The notes beneath the pieces were generated by a model. It saw only the letters and a list, made by a program, of their open reading frames with translations. It ran no database searches and was not told where the DNA came from. The position numbers and the translations under genes are program-made. This document shows, one piece after another, positions 42,386-51,278 of a stretch of 64,000 bases of DNA. Numbering within the stretch: the first letter of the stretch is position 1; every line of letters begins with the position of its first letter. Origin of the DNA: an uncultured Anaerolineae bacterium (GTDB lineage Bacteria > Chloroflexota > Anaerolineae > Promineifilales > Promineifilaceae); the NCBI GenBank assembly GCA_905479495.1, contig CAJQMR010000012.1:1-64000 (forward strand). Direction: 5' to 3'.

Positions 42386-44350
42386 TTAAGGCGTTACAGT
42401 TACAGTGATGCTAGCAACGGCCGTTTGCCCGCTGCTTGTTGTGGCCCGCAAAGTAATCACATATTCACCCGGAGCCAGATCGTGCAGGAAGAGCGCCGAG
42501 TCAGCCGCAACTTCTTCACCATTCACAGACCAGGCAAAATCGCTCAAAGCCCCGTCTTCGGCATCGGAGCCAAAGGCGTACAGCGCTGCGGGCGCACCAG
42601 CAGCTACAATCTCTGGGCCAGTGATCCAGGCGGTGGGCTGCTTGTCTGCCAGCGGTGTAGCCAGATCAACCTCAAAGCGGGTGGGCGTGCCCTGATCGGC
42701 CAGGATAATTTGGAAACGGCCGTTTCCCCCACCCGGCAAGCTGCTTAAATCCACGTCCAAAGAACCGCCCAGCACGTTTAACCCAACCGTTGTCCAGGTT
42801 TGGCCATCATTCGCCGTGTAGCGCACGTTGGCTGGGACACCAGCAATACCCCAGCTCACGGTGGCTGTCTCGCTGCGCTGGGCTAGCGAGGCTTTAACAG
42901 CCATGCTGGCGGTGGAGAGGGTTCGATTGGCAACGGCAGTTCCTGAGGCCAATTCAACGACGCGCAGCTCGGCTACCGGCACATCCGGCGCAGGCACCAC
43001 GCCGCGAATGGCGCGCACAGAGATGCCTTCTTCTTCTGCCACCATCAAATCGACTAGATGTGTACTAATGACGTTGCCTGCTGCGTCCAGCAATTCGACC
43101 TGATAGGAACCATTTTGTGGTGATACGGCCGTTTGCGGCAGCATATAAACGGGATTAAGCGAGACGTCACCATCATCAGCAACAGAACCACTAATCAACA
43201 AGCTTTCTTCCTGCGGTGCCCAAACAAATGCACCATTGTTCACCTGATCAGTGTACAGTGCCTTGTAAGTGTAGTCAGACACCCAGACTGGATCACAGTA
43301 GCTCATCATATCTACGTATCCGCTAGGGCTAAGCAATTCTAGCGTACCACCAATGCCATCCAGCCCATATTCACCAATTGATGCCCCGGCATAAGGATAA
43401 TTAACATCACCAGTCACATTACAAGGCGCATGGTAGCGGCCAAAATTATGACCTATTTCATGCCCCGCCAGTTCACCTGTCCCATCAACCGCACCAAAAT
43501 CAAGTCCAACTGATTCTCGGTAACCTATCCAACCGATACCTGCAATGCCACCTGTACTACAGTTAAACCAGCCACAATCAAAATCAATATAGGCATAATA
43601 AACAGTTGAATCAGCGACACCATCATTAAATTTCAAGGCCGACATTTGGTTCAGCAAGCTTTCCCACGAGCTGCTTGTTTGCAAATTGCCTGTGAAAGAA
43701 TACGAACTGTGAGTAGAGACGTTCATATTACTCAATGGGTAAGCTCGCATCATCCAATCGCTAATATGATTAGTCGTTGGTCCAGCAAATGTAGCACCTG
43801 TCGGGCTATGTGTATATTTGATAGGAACTAAAACAACATTTAAAGTAGGCACGGTATTGAACGTAACCGTTTGTGCATAGCTGCCACGTGATTGACCCGT
43901 AACCTTGGCGGTCATTTGCACCGTGCCAGAGAGCCAACTGGCAGGCAAGGTAATGTTAAAAGTGCTGTTCAGGTTGCTTCGGCTGGGTGCATCCAAAGCT
44001 GTCTGGGCATTAGAGACGACAGGCGGCAGGGCCACACCATTACGGGTTGCCGTAAGAGTAATGGTTGTATTAGGCATACTGGTAGCACCGTCTACTGTGG
44101 TATAAACGCGCACAACAGTCGGACGGTTTGCCACCAGAGGCACAGTGTTATTCACATCCTGAATCGATTGACTGATCTCCAGACTGGTGATGAGCACTTC
44201 AGGCGGCTTGGCCACGATGGGCAAATAGGTAAATTGATCGGGCGTCCCGACAGGTGCCGCTGCTGATTGGCGAGTGTCCACGCCCAGCCCCACAATCAAT
44301 GTGAGTGCCAGGGCGAAAAATGACAGGATTGAAGCAAGGCGAAGGTTCAT
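42386..44350 (-). CDS. Secreted metzincin-like zinc metalloprotease with C-terminal PKD-like domain
   Basis: A signal peptide (MNLRLASILSFFALALTLIVGLGV, cleavage near QSAAA) is followed by FTYLPIVAKPPEV, a motif common to exported proteins of this lineage. Adhesion-like beta regions span about 60-170. The catalytic zinc motif HEIGHNFGRYH is near residues 297-307 and is followed about 45 residues later by a Met-turn-like DMMSYCDP, so this is a metzincin. CNVTGDVNYPY and two cysteines in DCGWFNCS may form disulphides. Residues about 570-654 form a PKD-like domain. The start at 44350 is chosen for AAAGGA upstream and the signal peptide. Peptidase family is not settled. Confidence 0.88.
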   Translation of the reverse strand: MNLRLASILSFFALALTLIVGLGVDTRQSAAAPVGTPDQFTYLPIVAKPPEVLITSLEISQSIQDVNNTVPLVANRPTVVRVYTTVDGATSMPNTTITLTATRNGVALPPVVSNAQTALDAPSRSNLNSTFNITLPASWLSGTVQMTAKVTGQSRGSYAQTVTFNTVPTLNVVLVPIKYTHSPTGATFAGPTTNHISDWMMRAYPLSNMNVSTHSSYSFTGNLQTSSSWESLLNQMSALKFNDGVADSTVYYAYIDFDCGWFNCSTGGIAGIGWIGYRESVGLDFGAVDGTGELAGHEIGHNFGRYHAPCNVTGDVNYPYAGASIGEYGLDGIGGTLELLSPSGYVDMMSYCDPVWVSDYTYKALYTDQVNNGAFVWAPQEESLLISGSVADDGDVSLNPVYMLPQTAVSPQNGSYQVELLDAAGNVISTHLVDLMVAEEEGISVRAIRGVVPAPDVPVAELRVVELASGTAVANRTLSTASMAVKASLAQRSETATVSWGIAGVPANVRYTANDGQTWTTVGLNVLGGSLDVDLSSLPGGGNGRFQIILADQGTPTRFEVDLATPLADKQPTAWITGPEIVAAGAPAALYAFGSDAEDGALSDFAWSVNGEEVAADSALFLHDLAPGEYVITLRATTSSGQTAVASITVTVTP

Positions 44351-44692
44351 TATATTTTCCTTTACATTATGCAATACAGGGACTCATTCGAGAATTTTTA
44401 GGTAACAGGCTCCATAAAGAAATCACGCCAATATTCTAGCAATTTCTGGGTTAAATGTCCCTATTAAGAGGTACTAATTCCGCTACGAATAGGCAACGTC
44501 AATGCAACACAAATAGACGCATCCCAAGGTAATTGAATTTTCTCACAAACCGCTTCACGGACATGAAAGCTGCCGGTTAAGACAAAATTTCCCCGGAAAC
44601 TGTTTCCCAGATGTTTTACACATCTGAGAGTTTCCAGGGAAATTTAAGGTCGCATTTATTTGTTATTTTAGCTTACGCAGGCGTGGCACGGA
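44351..44692. other. Intergenic stretch between topA and the metalloprotease gene
   Basis: No gene is seen here. The stretch is AT-rich and holds the start region of the metalloprotease gene (AAAGGA before the ATG) and the long hairpin at 44585-44645 next to topA. A promoter for the metalloprotease is expected but none stands out. Confidence 0.5.
44585..44645. repeat. Long TTTCCCCGGAAACT-family hairpin after topA
   Basis: AAATTTCCCCGGAAACT...CAGATG (44585-44613) faces CATCTGAGAGTTTCCAGGGAAATTT (44621-44645), an imperfect stem with a 7-nt loop. It lies 48 bp past the topA stop codon and is related to the repeat at 29385-29436. It may be a terminator or mRNA 3'-end structure. Confidence 0.8.
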
Positions 44693-47098
44693 TTAATCGG
44701 CAACTACTTCTTTATCTTTAACCAGCTCTTTGAGACCACAGGCCACGCACTCAGTTTCGTTTTCGTTGAGCTGCACCAGCAGACCCTGACAGCTATTGTC
44801 GGGGTCAGGCACCGGCTTTTTCCAGCTGCTAAATTCACAGTCCGGGTAACGGGAGCAGCCGTAGAAAACGCGACCCCGCCGGGTACGCCGTTCTACCATC
44901 TCGCCGCCGTTGGGGCACGTGACACCAATCTTGTTGAGCAATTGTTCGGTGTGGCGGCATTTGGGGAAGTTAGAGCAACCGATGAAACGGCCGTATCGCC
45001 CTTCCCGATATACCAAATCACTACCGCATAACGGACACGCTCGCCCCACCAACTCAACTTCAGGCTTCAAATCAATCTTGGGAATGGATTCATCTGCCAC
45101 TTCCAAATTCTCGGAAAATTGGCCGTAAAAACTGCCGATCACCGGCACCCACGGCTCGCCTTCCGCAATCTTGTCCAGTTCATCTTCCAGCCGCGCTGTA
45201 AAATCAACCGACAAAATATTGGGGAAATATTCCACCAGCAGATCATTCACAATCTGCCCAGTCTCTGTCGGCTGAAGCCGCTTATCGACACGGTCTACAT
45301 ACCCTCGGTTCTGAATAGTGGAAATGATGGAAGCATACGTGCTGGGGCGTCCAATGCCATGCTCTTCCAAGGATTTGACCAGCGTCGCTTCACTATAACG
45401 TGGCGGTGGCTGGGTAAAATGCTGTTCCGGCAGCAGACGCAGCAGGTCTAGCATCTCGCCTTCTTTCAAGTCAGACGGCACCTGATTTTGGTCATCGTCC
45501 GGACGGTCTTCGGGACGACTTTCTTCATAAAGCGCCAGGAAGCCAGCAAAAGTCATCACAGATCCAGTGGCCCGGAAGAGATACGGCCGTTTCGCCAAAG
45601 CCACCTTCGCCTCACCCGCAAAAATATCCACTGAAACCGTATCGTACCGCGCTGGAGCCATCTGGCTGGCTACAAAGCGATCCCAGACAAGCTTGTACAA
45701 ACGGTACTGGTCACGGGACAAATGCTCTTTAATCTGTTTGGGCACACGAAGCACAGATGTCGGCCGTACAGCCTCATGGGCTTCTTGCGCTGATTTGGAT
45801 TTCGTTTTGTACTGCGGTGGTTTTACCGGTACGTAGGTAGCCCCAAACCGCTTGCCCACGTAGGTTCGCGCCTCGGTTTCGGCCTCTTTGCTCACGGAAA
45901 CGCTGTCGGTACGCATGTAGGTAATTAACCCGATAGCGCCTTCCTCCCCGCCAAGGTCGATGCCTTCATACAGCTGCTGGGCAATGCGCATCGTCTTGCT
46001 GGTGTTAAAACCAATCCGCCGTGATGCTTCTTGCTGCATGGTGCTGGTCGTGAATGGCGCAGCAGGCCGACGGGTCCGCTTGCCAATCCGTACTTCACCA
46101 ATTTCCCAGACGCCCTTTTCCAGCGCGTCCAGGTGGGGCTTTACATCTTCTTCGCTTTGCAAGACGGAATCTTCCCCGTTTAACTTGTGGAGACGGGCCT
46201 GGAAAAACGGCCGTTCCTTCTCATCACGGTGCTGCTCCCGGCTCAACTCCGCGCCCAGCGTCCAATACTCTTCCGTGACAAACTCATTAATCTCGCGCTC
46301 ACGCTCAACCACCAGCCGCACCGCCACAGACTGCACCCGGCCAGCAGACAAACGGCCGCGCACCTTACGCCACAGCAGCGGACTGAGCTTGTATCCCACA
46401 AGTCGATCCAAAATGCGGCGAGCTTGCTGGGCATTTACCCGATCCATATCGATGCCGCGCGGCTCCAAAAACGCCTTCTCAATTGCTGGCTTGGTAATCT
46501 CATGGAACACAACCCGCTGTGTAATTTCCGGGTCCATCTCCGCCGATTCCAGCACATGCCAGGCAATCGCCTCACCCTCACGATCTGGGTCAGTAGCCAG
46601 ATAGATCTCTTTGGCTTTGGCAGCAGCCGCTTTCAGTTCCTTCACCAATTCCCGCTTCTCATTCGGCACGCGGTACTCTGGATCAAAATCATTTTCCACG
46701 TCCACGCTCAAGCGAGATTTTAGCAAATCGCGCACGTGTCCTACGCTGGACTTAACGTTGTATCCCTTGCCCAAATAGCGGCCAATTGTCTTGGCCTTGG
46801 CCGGAGATTCCACCACGACCAGCTTGCCGGAGCGGCGTGTCTTGCTTTTGCTCCGCGCTGATTTTTTCTTGGCAGCTTTCTTTTTCTTGGTGCTTTTCCG
46901 CGTCGCCTTGATTTCGGGCTTAGGCAAATTATCGTGGGCCGGGGTGTAACCAGCTTTGTAGATGGTTCCGCCACAGTTGGCGCAAGTTCCGCGCGTCCCC
47001 GGCGACCCATTGGAGGCCCATTCTGCCTTTGGCTCTAAAATTTCATGCTTTTCACGGCATTTAAAACAATATCCGATCAATTTCTCTTCATTACTCAT
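44693..47098 (-). CDS. topA: DNA topoisomerase I with N-terminal zinc-ribbon extension
   Basis: This type IA topoisomerase relaxes negative supercoils. The 801-residue protein begins with an added zinc ribbon (GYCFKCREKHEI...TCANCGG, about 10-45) and a lysine-rich linker (about 62-90). The Toprim domain starts with KLVVVESPAKAKTIGRYLG and contains DPDREGEAIAWH. The catalytic tyrosine is in LITYMRTDSVSVS. At the C-terminus, one complete (CPLCG...GCSNFPKC) and one partly degenerate (CPNGG...GCSRYPDC) topoisomerase zinc finger are present, then a last CxxC pair. The N-terminal ribbon is of the DUF5679 kind and is also found on some other Chloroflexota TopA proteins, from memory. Confidence 0.96.
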   Translation of the reverse strand: MSNEEKLIGYCFKCREKHEILEPKAEWASNGSPGTRGTCANCGGTIYKAGYTPAHDNLPKPEIKATRKSTKKKKAAKKKSARSKSKTRRSGKLVVVESPAKAKTIGRYLGKGYNVKSSVGHVRDLLKSRLSVDVENDFDPEYRVPNEKRELVKELKAAAAKAKEIYLATDPDREGEAIAWHVLESAEMDPEITQRVVFHEITKPAIEKAFLEPRGIDMDRVNAQQARRILDRLVGYKLSPLLWRKVRGRLSAGRVQSVAVRLVVEREREINEFVTEEYWTLGAELSREQHRDEKERPFFQARLHKLNGEDSVLQSEEDVKPHLDALEKGVWEIGEVRIGKRTRRPAAPFTTSTMQQEASRRIGFNTSKTMRIAQQLYEGIDLGGEEGAIGLITYMRTDSVSVSKEAETEARTYVGKRFGATYVPVKPPQYKTKSKSAQEAHEAVRPTSVLRVPKQIKEHLSRDQYRLYKLVWDRFVASQMAPARYDTVSVDIFAGEAKVALAKRPYLFRATGSVMTFAGFLALYEESRPEDRPDDDQNQVPSDLKEGEMLDLLRLLPEQHFTQPPPRYSEATLVKSLEEHGIGRPSTYASIISTIQNRGYVDRVDKRLQPTETGQIVNDLLVEYFPNILSVDFTARLEDELDKIAEGEPWVPVIGSFYGQFSENLEVADESIPKIDLKPEVELVGRACPLCGSDLVYREGRYGRFIGCSNFPKCRHTEQLLNKIGVTCPNGGEMVERRTRRGRVFYGCSRYPDCEFSSWKKPVPDPDNSCQGLLVQLNENETECVACGLKELVKDKEVVAD

Positions 47099-47118
47099 AA
47101 AATTATCTATAAAACAGA

Positions 47119-47156
47119 AAACGTAAAACGCAGCTAAATCTGCCCGTTTTACGTTT
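47119..47156. repeat. ACGTAAAACG inverted repeat upstream of topA
   Basis: AAACGTAAAACG (47119-47130) is perfectly complementary to CGTTTTACGTTT (47145-47156), and inner CAG/CTG bases extend the stem. It lies between the manC-like and topA genes, either a terminator for the first or a leader structure of the second. Confidence 0.7.
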
Positions 47157-47217
47157 CCTATTTAGCAAAACGAGATTCAAGTGAAAGCGAAAAACAATGC
47201 TTCCGCTCTTACGAGAA

Positions 47218-48318
47218 TTAACTATAAGCTTCTAAATCAGTGCCTTCCAAGTCATTAACCACTTTCTTAACTAAAGGAATGTTGTCCTTGTGCACAACCA
47301 GAATGGCGTCTTCCGTGTTTACCACAATCATTCCTTCAAGGCCAATAACCGTTACCAGCTTGTCAGCTTCGTAATTGTAAACCAGGCAATCTGCAGACTG
47401 TTCTGTGACAACTTTGCCTTTAGTGACATTGGCGTTCAGGTCAGGATTGATCGCCTCTTTTAGCGCATATAATGTGCCCGGATCACTCCAACCCATTTCT
47501 CCATGCAACACCAGCGCATCGTCCGGTGCAACGTCGTGCAAAATGGCGTCATCAAAACTGATAACATCCAAATTTGGATAGACGCGGTGCAAGGTCTCCT
47601 GGTAATTTGGCTGCCCAATCGTCTGTTCAATTTCTTTAAGGCCAGCCCACATGTTGGGTTGCAGCTGTTGGTATTGTTTGCGCACAAATCCGATTGTGGT
47701 CACAAAGTAGCCAGTATTCCACACATGTGTATTTTCGGCAAACATCTGTTGGCACTCGGCTAAAGGCGGCCGGTAGCGCAACGATTTGAAGCCATAGTAG
47801 GCACGGCCGTTTATTGAACCCTGCGCTTCCCCCAAACCAATCCAACCCAGCTGATCGTTGGCAAAACGGGGTGTCTCCCCCATAAAAACGATTTTGGCTT
47901 TCTGGCTGGCAATCAGCTTTTCTGCCCCGTCTAGCACACGGCGGAACACATCCACCTGGTCCATATAATTATCGCCCCACAAAATGGCGACTGGCTCCGT
48001 GTCCAGAACGTCAGCGGGCGTGGCTTGCGCCAGATGAGCCATTGCTAATCCGACCGCAGCGGCAAGATCCCGCCGGGCTGGCTCACCAATGACGTTATTC
48101 GCCGGCAGCTCTGGCAGCTGGTTGCGAATAATGTCTACGTAATTCTCATTTGTAGAAATGAAGATATTTTCTGCACCATACACCGGTGCCACACGGTCCA
48201 CGGCCAGGCGAAGCGTCGATTTTTCACCAATAATGGGTTCAAACTGCTTGGGGGATACTTTGCGGCTCAGGGGCCATAAACGGCGGCCAGAGCCACCGGC
48301 AAAAATAATAATTTTCAT
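47218..48318 (-). CDS. manC: Mannose-1-phosphate guanylyltransferase
   Basis: A 366-residue nucleotidyltransferase that makes GDP-mannose from mannose-1-phosphate and GTP. The N-terminal signature is IIIFAGGSGRRLWPLSRKVSPKQFEPI with LWPLSR and SPKQF typical of the ManC/RfbM group. WGDNYMDQVDVF and FVEKPD-like parts are weaker; EMGWSDPGTLYALKEAI is the substrate-binding C-terminal block. The phosphomannose-isomerase cupin of bifunctional enzymes is absent. GAGGATGG precedes the ATG, 9 bp after the dprA stop, so they are co-transcribed. Mannose versus glucose specificity is inferred. Confidence 0.88.
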   Translation of the reverse strand: MKIIIFAGGSGRRLWPLSRKVSPKQFEPIIGEKSTLRLAVDRVAPVYGAENIFISTNENYVDIIRNQLPELPANNVIGEPARRDLAAAVGLAMAHLAQATPADVLDTEPVAILWGDNYMDQVDVFRRVLDGAEKLIASQKAKIVFMGETPRFANDQLGWIGLGEAQGSINGRAYYGFKSLRYRPPLAECQQMFAENTHVWNTGYFVTTIGFVRKQYQQLQPNMWAGLKEIEQTIGQPNYQETLHRVYPNLDVISFDDAILHDVAPDDALVLHGEMGWSDPGTLYALKEAINPDLNANVTKGKVVTEQSADCLVYNYEADKLVTVIGLEGMIVVNTEDAILVVHKDNIPLVKKVVNDLEGTDLEAYS

Positions 48319-48327
48319 AATCCATCC

Positions 48328-49455
48328 TCATGATTTACTGTCTGTTGTTGTGTCGTAGATGGGTCCATCTTCGCGGAGCAAAATATAGTTCATGCCACCC
48401 ACCTGCTGCACCATCCCTTTAAGCTCCATCAATGTCAGCGTGCTGCTTACCAAAGCACTCGGCAAGCCAGTCGTCCGGCTCAGTTCATCGATATGCACGG
48501 GTTGGGCAGAGAGCTGTGTGTACAAGGCAATTTCTTCGGCCGTTTCGGGAAGTACCATCTGCACGGCCGTTCGCTCCGCTACCATGTGCAAATTCAGTTC
48601 CTCCAGCACATCCTCCACGCGCATAACCAGCTTGGCTCCTTCTTGAATGAGCTTGTTTGGCCCACGGCTTACGGGGCTGTTGATGTTGCCCGGCACAGCA
48701 AAGACCTCACGGTTTTGTTCCAGCGCGAAATTCGTGGTGATGAGGGCACCGCTCCGTTCACCCGCCTCGATAATAATCACGCCCAGGGATAGCCCACTAA
48801 TGATGCGGTTGCGGGGTGGGAAATTTTTGGCCTCTGGCTGCACACCCAGGCCATATTCGCTGATAATAGCCCCCTGCCCTTGCGTCATTTCTTGCGCTAA
48901 CGTGCGGTTCTCAGCAGGATAGATGCAATCCAGGCCAGACCCTAATACCGCCAGGGTACGGCCACCTAGTTCAACGGCCGTTTTGTGGGCAATGGCATCA
49001 ATCCCCCGCGCCAGTCCACTGACAATGGTGATATTGTTTTGTACCAGCCCAGCAACTAAATCTTGCGTAATCTGGCGGCCATAGCTGGTCAACCGCCGCG
49101 TCCCCACCACAGCCACGGCCCATTGGTCTTGTTCACGCAGCTCGCCCTGGTAATAAAGCAGGGGCGGCGGATTCGGAATCTCGCGCAGGTAAGTGGGATA
49201 AGCAGGCATCTCCCAGGTTAGCAAGGACACGCCAGCCTGCTCTACACGCGCCAAGGCCACATCTAAATCCACGTCCTGGCGCGTCTCTAAAAACGATTGA
49301 ATGGCCCGACGATCCAGCCCAATCTTTTGCAGCTCATACTCATTGGCCTGCCAGGCATGGGCCAACGAACCGTAATAATCTAGCAGGGCCTGCACCTTGG
49401 CCGGGCCGATGCCTTTTACCAAATTAAAGCCAAGCCAATACTTCAAATCGGACAT
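48328..49455 (-). CDS. dprA: DNA-processing protein DprA (Smf)
   Basis: DprA protects incoming single-stranded DNA and loads RecA during natural transformation. The 375-residue protein has an N-terminal helix-hairpin-helix region (GIGPAKVQALLDYYG) and a Rossmann core with VAVVGTRRLTSYGRQIT, IVSGLARGIDAIAHKTAV, LGSGLDCIYPAENRTLAQEM, FPPRNRIISGLSLGVIIIEAGERSGALIT and FAVPGNINSPVSRGPNKLI. A C-terminal winged-helix (VHIDELSRTTGLPSALVSSTLTLMELKGMVQQVGGMNYIL) is present. It suggests that the organism, or its ancestor, could take up DNA. Confidence 0.95.
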   Translation of the reverse strand: MSDLKYWLGFNLVKGIGPAKVQALLDYYGSLAHAWQANEYELQKIGLDRRAIQSFLETRQDVDLDVALARVEQAGVSLLTWEMPAYPTYLREIPNPPPLLYYQGELREQDQWAVAVVGTRRLTSYGRQITQDLVAGLVQNNITIVSGLARGIDAIAHKTAVELGGRTLAVLGSGLDCIYPAENRTLAQEMTQGQGAIISEYGLGVQPEAKNFPPRNRIISGLSLGVIIIEAGERSGALITTNFALEQNREVFAVPGNINSPVSRGPNKLIQEGAKLVMRVEDVLEELNLHMVAERTAVQMVLPETAEEIALYTQLSAQPVHIDELSRTTGLPSALVSSTLTLMELKGMVQQVGGMNYILLREDGPIYDTTTDSKS

Positions 49456-49547
49456 GAAGAAAGCATACCTTTTCCAAAGAGGTTGTCAATCGAGAGAAAC
49501 TTTTCGGTGGTCCGTAAACAGTAATTGGTGAACGGTAAGCTCAACAC

Positions 49548-49571
49548 CGATGACCCATCACGGATTACCAG
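49548..49571. repeat. GGTAATCCGTGA-family repeat after rimM
   Basis: On the minus strand, directly after the rimM stop codon, the sequence reads CTGGTAATCCGTGATGGGTCATCGG. This is related to the repeats behind the znuC-like gene and ffh. Confidence 0.5.
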
Positions 49572-50111
49572 CTACGGCCGTAAACCAGGTAGCAAAGTCA
49601 CGACCATACGGCCGTTTTCAAAATCAATTTCTTGCACCACATCAGCAATGTCTGGCAGCAGCAACTCACCCTGCTCACCCTGCACCACAAACACATTGTT
49701 AGCCCCCGTCTCAATGACGCGGGTCAAGATGCCCAGCGCTTCGCCTTCAGCCGTTTCCACCGCCAACCCTTCCAGCTGGAACAGATAATATTCACCTTCT
49801 TCCAGTGGCAACGCGTCTGCTTCTGTGACCATCAACCATTCGCCCCGCAAAGCGTCGGCAGCCGTTCGGTCATTAACGGCCGTTAATTTCAGCAAGATCA
49901 TGCCCTGGTGCAGCCGCGCCTTTTCCACCGCCATCAAGCGGGGCGATGTTTCGCCAACGTACACTTGCTCTAACCAGGAAAACCGCTCCGGTTCGTCAGT
50001 ATGCGGCTTCACCCGCATTTCGCCCCGCACGCCATGCGGCTTGGTGATCTCACCAATCACAATAAATTCGGTATCATCTGCCGCCGTAGCGAGTGACTTC
50101 TTTTTGCTCAT
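49572..50111 (-). CDS. rimM: Ribosome maturation factor RimM
   Basis: RimM assists 30S subunit assembly near the head and S19. The 179-residue protein has the N-terminal barrel (VIGEITKPHGVRGEMRVKPHTDEPERF), GMILLKLTAVNDRTAADALRGEWLMV and the C-terminal PRC barrel (YYLFQLEGLAVETAEGEALGILTRVIETGANNVFVVQGEQGELLLPDIADVVQEID). It follows khpA by 200 bp with a terminator in between, so it seems to be uncoupled from the rpsP-khpA unit, unlike the usual rpsP-rimM operon. Confidence 0.95.
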   Translation of the reverse strand: MSKKKSLATAADDTEFIVIGEITKPHGVRGEMRVKPHTDEPERFSWLEQVYVGETSPRLMAVEKARLHQGMILLKLTAVNDRTAADALRGEWLMVTEADALPLEEGEYYLFQLEGLAVETAEGEALGILTRVIETGANNVFVVQGEQGELLLPDIADVVQEIDFENGRMVVTLLPGLRP

Positions 50112-50223
50112 AATATTGGATGAATTTTACAGAAACTTTCCCGCTTTTACTTAAAGTCATCGGCCCAATCACTTTGGGTTTTCTGCAAGAATTATTGCCG
50201 ATTACACAGCGTCTTGATAACAA

Positions 50224-50248
50224 CAAAAACCTCGCAGCAGCGAGGTTA
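50224..50248 (-). terminator. Terminator between khpA and rimM
   Basis: On the minus strand AACCTCGC-TGCT-GCGAGGTT forms a perfect 8-bp stem followed by TTTGTTGTT. It lies 64 bp past the khpA stop codon. Confidence 0.85.
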
Positions 50249-50311
50249 TTATAGAGTCCTGCTCAATTAGAGAAATAAGGGTCCAGCAGAGTCCCAAGGC
50301 CAGCTCGGGAA

Positions 50312-50554
50312 TTAGCGATTGCCTGTTTCCACAAGCTCCACAGAGACGCGCGTGCCTTGTTTGGCTGCTGCCACCTGTGCCAGCGTGCGAATAGCATTGA
50401 TCACACGGCCGCTTTTGCCAATGACACGACCCATATCTGAGCCAGCCACCGTTAATTCCAGGACGGTTTCGTTTTCGTCATCAAATTCTGCAATCGAAAC
50501 TTCGTCCGGTGACTCAACCAAAGACTTCACAACATATTCGACGAGGTCTTTCAT
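50312..50554 (-). CDS. khpA: KH-domain RNA-binding protein KhpA
   Basis: An 80-residue single KH domain with the RNA-binding loop GRVIGKSGRVINAIRTLAQVAA. Small proteins of this type act with KhpB in RNA binding and control of cell elongation and division in Gram-positive bacteria. It lies 11 bp after rpsP, the usual neighbourhood for this family. Start ATG and length are typical. Confidence 0.93.
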   Translation of the reverse strand: MKDLVEYVVKSLVESPDEVSIAEFDDENETVLELTVAGSDMGRVIGKSGRVINAIRTLAQVAAAKQGTRVSVELVETGNR

Positions 50555-50565
50555 GGGTCCCTCAA

Positions 50566-51156
50566 TTAATCCTTATCTTCTTCAGCGTCCGCCTCTTCTT
50601 CATCGCTATCTTCGGCCGTTTCATCTTCTTCAGCAACAGCTTCTTCTGCATCTGCGTCGTCGTCATCATCAGTATCGACAGCATCTTCAACCGCATCAAC
50701 AACTGCTTCAACAGCATCTTCAACGGTTTCAGCAACATCAGCAGCCATTTCTTGAACGGCGTCAACGGCTTTTTCAATAATCGATTCTTCCTCTTCCTCA
50801 ACCGTCTCTTCAGCTTCAACGACTTCTTTAACAGCCTCTGGAGCAGCAACGGCAACACCAGACACCTCAGCAGCCAACACTTCCAGAGATTCCCCAGCGT
50901 GCAACCGGCCTAAACGGTCAAAGGTGCCTTGCTTATCCAACAGGCGACGAACAGCATCAGTTGGTTGGGCACCGACGCTCAGCCAATGCAGCGCACGGTC
51001 TTCCTTAATGGCAAACTCAGACGGTTCTACCAGCGGGTTGTAATGGCCGATGCGTTCCACAATACGGCCGTCTCGTTTTGAATTAATATCTGCTACAACC
51101 ACGCGGTAACTTGGTTGTCTTTTCTTGCCTCTGCGGCTCAATCGAATCTTAAGCAT
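50566..51156 (-). CDS. rpsP: 30S ribosomal protein S16 with long acidic C-terminal tail
   Basis: Residues 1-85 are a normal S16: KIRLSRRGKKRQPSYRVVVADINSKRDGRIVERIGHYNPL, then HWLSVGAQPTDAVRRLLDKQG. The remaining about 105 residues are extraordinarily acidic and Ala/Val/Glu/Asp-rich, built from loose repeats such as EAVKEVVEAEETVEEEEES, DVAETVEDAVEAVVDAVEDA and DTDDDDDADAEEA. The tail is in frame and the next gene follows 11 bp later, so it is likely translated. S16 is usually about 80-100 residues. The tail is probably disordered and may bind basic ribosomal proteins or ions. Confidence 0.93.
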   Translation of the reverse strand: MLKIRLSRRGKKRQPSYRVVVADINSKRDGRIVERIGHYNPLVEPSEFAIKEDRALHWLSVGAQPTDAVRRLLDKQGTFDRLGRLHAGESLEVLAAEVSGVAVAAPEAVKEVVEAEETVEEEEESIIEKAVDAVQEMAADVAETVEDAVEAVVDAVEDAVDTDDDDDADAEEAVAEEDETAEDSDEEEADAEEDKD

Positions 51157-51249
51157 GTATCTTTATCTCCACTTACTTCAAGTTAATTACAAATTTTAAT
51201 TGGAAACTAACAATTTTACATCATTCACTGATTTTTGGCGCATCCAGCT

Positions 51250-51278
51250 TTTACTGGTTACCGAATACGGATCACCGA
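51250..51278. repeat. GGTAATCCGTGA-family repeat after ffh
   Basis: On the minus strand, from the ffh stop codon onward, the sequence reads TAATCGGTGATCCGTATTCGGTAACC. It shares the TAATC(C/G)GTGA core with repeats behind rimM and the znuC-like gene. Confidence 0.5.

Noticed and set aside
50580..50860. GAA/TTC- and CAT-rich low-complexity run as a repeat array
   Set aside because: It is the coding sequence of the acidic tail of S16 on the minus strand; the triplet pattern follows the Glu/Asp/Ala/Val codons.
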